Below, in pieces: positions 62,886-64,000 of a DNA stretch of 64,000 nucleotides (positions are counted from its first letter, which is position 1; the number at the start of each line of letters is the position of its first letter). A model generated the notes under the pieces. That model searched no databases. It was given only the letters and a program-made list of their open reading frames with translations, and was not told where the DNA came from. The DNA is taken from positions 372,001 to 436,000 of the forward strand of contig NZ_VRMJ01000014.1 of NCBI RefSeq assembly GCF_009832745.1. The letters run 5' to 3'. This DNA is from Polaribacter septentrionalilitoris (GTDB taxonomy: Bacteria > Bacteroidota > Bacteroidia > Flavobacteriales > Flavobacteriaceae). The position numbers and the translations under genes are program-made.

Positions 62886-63773
62886 ATGAAAAATATAGCA
62901 GTTATTGGTGCTGGAACTATGGGAAACGGAATTGCCCACACGTTTGCACAGTTTAATTACAAAGTAAATCTAATTGATGTTTCTGAAGCTTCTTTAGAAA
63001 AAGGGATGAATACCATTGCTAGAAATTTGGATAGAATGGTGGCAAAAGAGAAAATTTCTGAAGCTGATAAAACCCAAACCTTAGATAATATTACTCCTTT
63101 TATTTCTCTTAATGAAGGGGTTGAAAATGTTGATTTGGTAGTAGAAGCTGCAACAGAAAACGAAACATTAAAAACCCAAATTTTTAAAGATTTAGATGAG
63201 TTTTGTGCAGAAGAAACTATTTTAGCTACAAATACATCCTCTATTTCTATTACAAAAATAGCAGCTGCTACCAACAGACCAGATAAGGTAATTGGTATGC
63301 ATTTTATGAATCCTGTACCAATTATGAAATTGGTTGAAATTATTAGAGGTTATACTACTTCTGATAAAGTAATGGAATCTATTGTTTCGTTATCTAAAGA
63401 GATTCATAAAGTTCCTGTTGAAGTAAATGATTATCCTGGATTTGTTGCCAACAGAATTTTAATGCCAATGATTAACGAATCTATTGAAACTTTATATAAT
63501 GGAGTTGCCGGTGTTGAAGAAATTGACACTGTTATGAAATTAGGAATGGCACACCCAATGGGACCATTGCAATTGGCTGATTTTATAGGTTTAGACGTGT
63601 GTTTATCAATTTTAAATGTGATGTACGATGGATTTAAAAATCCTAAATACGCTCCATGTCCGTTATTGGTGAATATGGTAATGGCAGGAAAATTAGGTGT
63701 AAAATCAGGTGAAGGTTTTTATGATTATTCAAAAAGTAGAAAAGCAGAGAAAGTTGCTAAAATGTTTAGTTAA
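62886..63773 (+). CDS. 3-hydroxyacyl-CoA (3-hydroxybutyryl-CoA) dehydrogenase
   Basis: An NAD-dependent dehydrogenase that interconverts 3-hydroxyacyl-CoA and 3-ketoacyl-CoA. The 295 residues start with GAGTMGNGIAHTFAQ and have the NAD-binding acid in NLIDVS, the catalytic region MHFMNPVPIMKLVEI and PGFVANRILMPMINES, and HPMGPLQLADFIGLDV, as in PaaH/Hbd. The ATG at 62886 is the natural start; the TTG immediately before it is in frame but not needed. A leader of unclear role with a structured element precedes it. Confidence 0.93.
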   Translation: MKNIAVIGAGTMGNGIAHTFAQFNYKVNLIDVSEASLEKGMNTIARNLDRMVAKEKISEADKTQTLDNITPFISLNEGVENVDLVVEAATENETLKTQIFKDLDEFCAEETILATNTSSISITKIAAATNRPDKVIGMHFMNPVPIMKLVEIIRGYTTSDKVMESIVSLSKEIHKVPVEVNDYPGFVANRILMPMINESIETLYNGVAGVEEIDTVMKLGMAHPMGPLQLADFIGLDVCLSILNVMYDGFKNPKYAPCPLLVNMVMAGKLGVKSGEGFYDYSKSRKAEKVAKMFS

Positions 63774-63795
63774 ATATAGATTTGAGATTTAACAA

Positions 63796-64000
63796 ATGAA
63801 ACATCTAATTGTAGTATTATGTATTGGTTTTACTTCTATATTTAGTTATGGTCAAATCAAAAAATCAAAGTTAAAACCAGTAAAAATTGGTTTTTTATAT
63901 AATTACGGAACCAATGAAAACTTTGTTTTTGATGATCCTGATTATACCTACACCACAAATACAATAAAAGCACAAGCTTTTTATAACCTAGGAACTTGGA
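63796..64000 (+). CDS. Exported protein, start only (cut by window edge)
   Basis: An ATG with a signal peptide (MKHLIVVLCIGFTSIFSYGQ) opens the frame, which stays open to the end of the window (about 68 residues). The following YNYGTNENFVFDDPDY segment and the alternating aromatic pattern are compatible with an outer-membrane beta-barrel, possibly a lipid A deacylase-like (acyloxyacyl hydrolase) family. Only the N-terminus is visible, so this is a weak guess. It follows the dehydrogenase stop by 22 bp. Confidence 0.55.
   Translation, partial: MKHLIVVLCIGFTSIFSYGQIKKSKLKPVKIGFLYNYGTNENFVFDDPDYTYTTNTIKAQAFYNLGTW

Noticed and set aside
1..64000. CRISPR array or toxin-antitoxin pair
   Set aside because: No regularly spaced direct repeats or cas genes; the HTH gene at 53920 lacks a toxin partner.

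Overview
The window is AT-rich DNA from a member of the Bacteroidota, most likely the family Flavobacteriaceae. The signs are candidate promoters with the Bacteroidota -7 box TANNTTTG instead of a sigma-70 -10 box, a SusC/TonB-type receptor with an N-terminal carboxypeptidase-like domain, a BshB1-type bacillithiol deacetylase, DUF4105, DUF2147 and DUF2520 proteins, and a hybrid-derived LytS/LytTR pair with a Y_Y_Y domain. The species cannot be named from the sequence alone.

Positions 545-34650 hold one very long minus-strand gene train of 33 genes with gaps or overlaps mostly under 25 bp. It reads as an O-antigen or capsule locus and was probably transcribed from a promoter near 34680. It starts with the ABC exporter pair wzm-wzt and UDP-galactopyranose mutase (glf). 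It continues through 19 glycosyltransferases or likely glycosyltransferases (eight GT2, eight GT4-like, one GT11 fucosyltransferase, one GT14 branching enzyme, one unassigned GT-B-like protein). Between them lie a nonulosonic (sialic-type) acid module (neuB, neuC, neuA), an AsnB-type amidotransferase, a hexapeptide acyltransferase and a WecB epimerase. It ends with an O-antigen ligase/polymerase, a CapK/PaaK-like protein and a WcaJ-type initiating phosphosugar transferase. Together they would prime undecaprenyl phosphate, build a Galf-, Fuc- and nonulosonate-containing glycan, export it by Wzm/Wzt and ligate it to lipid A core. At the far left, the last gene runs into the 3' end of a convergent DUF4105 gene.

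From 34.7 kb to 49 kb the content is mostly housekeeping: a GNAT acetyltransferase, aroQ, xerD, rny, a 6S-like RNA, zapA with a coiled-coil partner, an M23 peptidase with a TonB-dependent receptor, bcp, an endonuclease III lacking the iron-sulfur cysteines, an ECF sigma factor followed by a 47-residue small gene, and uvrA.

From 48.7 kb to 54.3 kb lies a more accessory stretch. It has a multi-pass HTTM-like protein, an uncharacterised lipoprotein preceded by a tandem direct repeat with 21-bp period, a LytS-type sensor kinase with a LytTR regulator, and a small HTH regulator with a palindrome over its promoter. I infer that the LytTR regulator may act on the lipoprotein gene.

From 54.5 kb to the right edge there are a tRNA-His with an imperfect acceptor stem, bshB1, an SLC13 permease, a transsulfuration-type PLP enzyme, a DUF2520 protein, a KdsC-like phosphatase (a second envelope-lipopolysaccharide link), DUF2147 and DinB proteins, pcm, a Gfo/Idh/MocA oxidoreductase, a structured intergenic element, a 3-hydroxyacyl-CoA dehydrogenase and the start of an exported protein cut by the window edge. 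I see no phage, plasmid, transposase, CRISPR array or toxin-antitoxin system.
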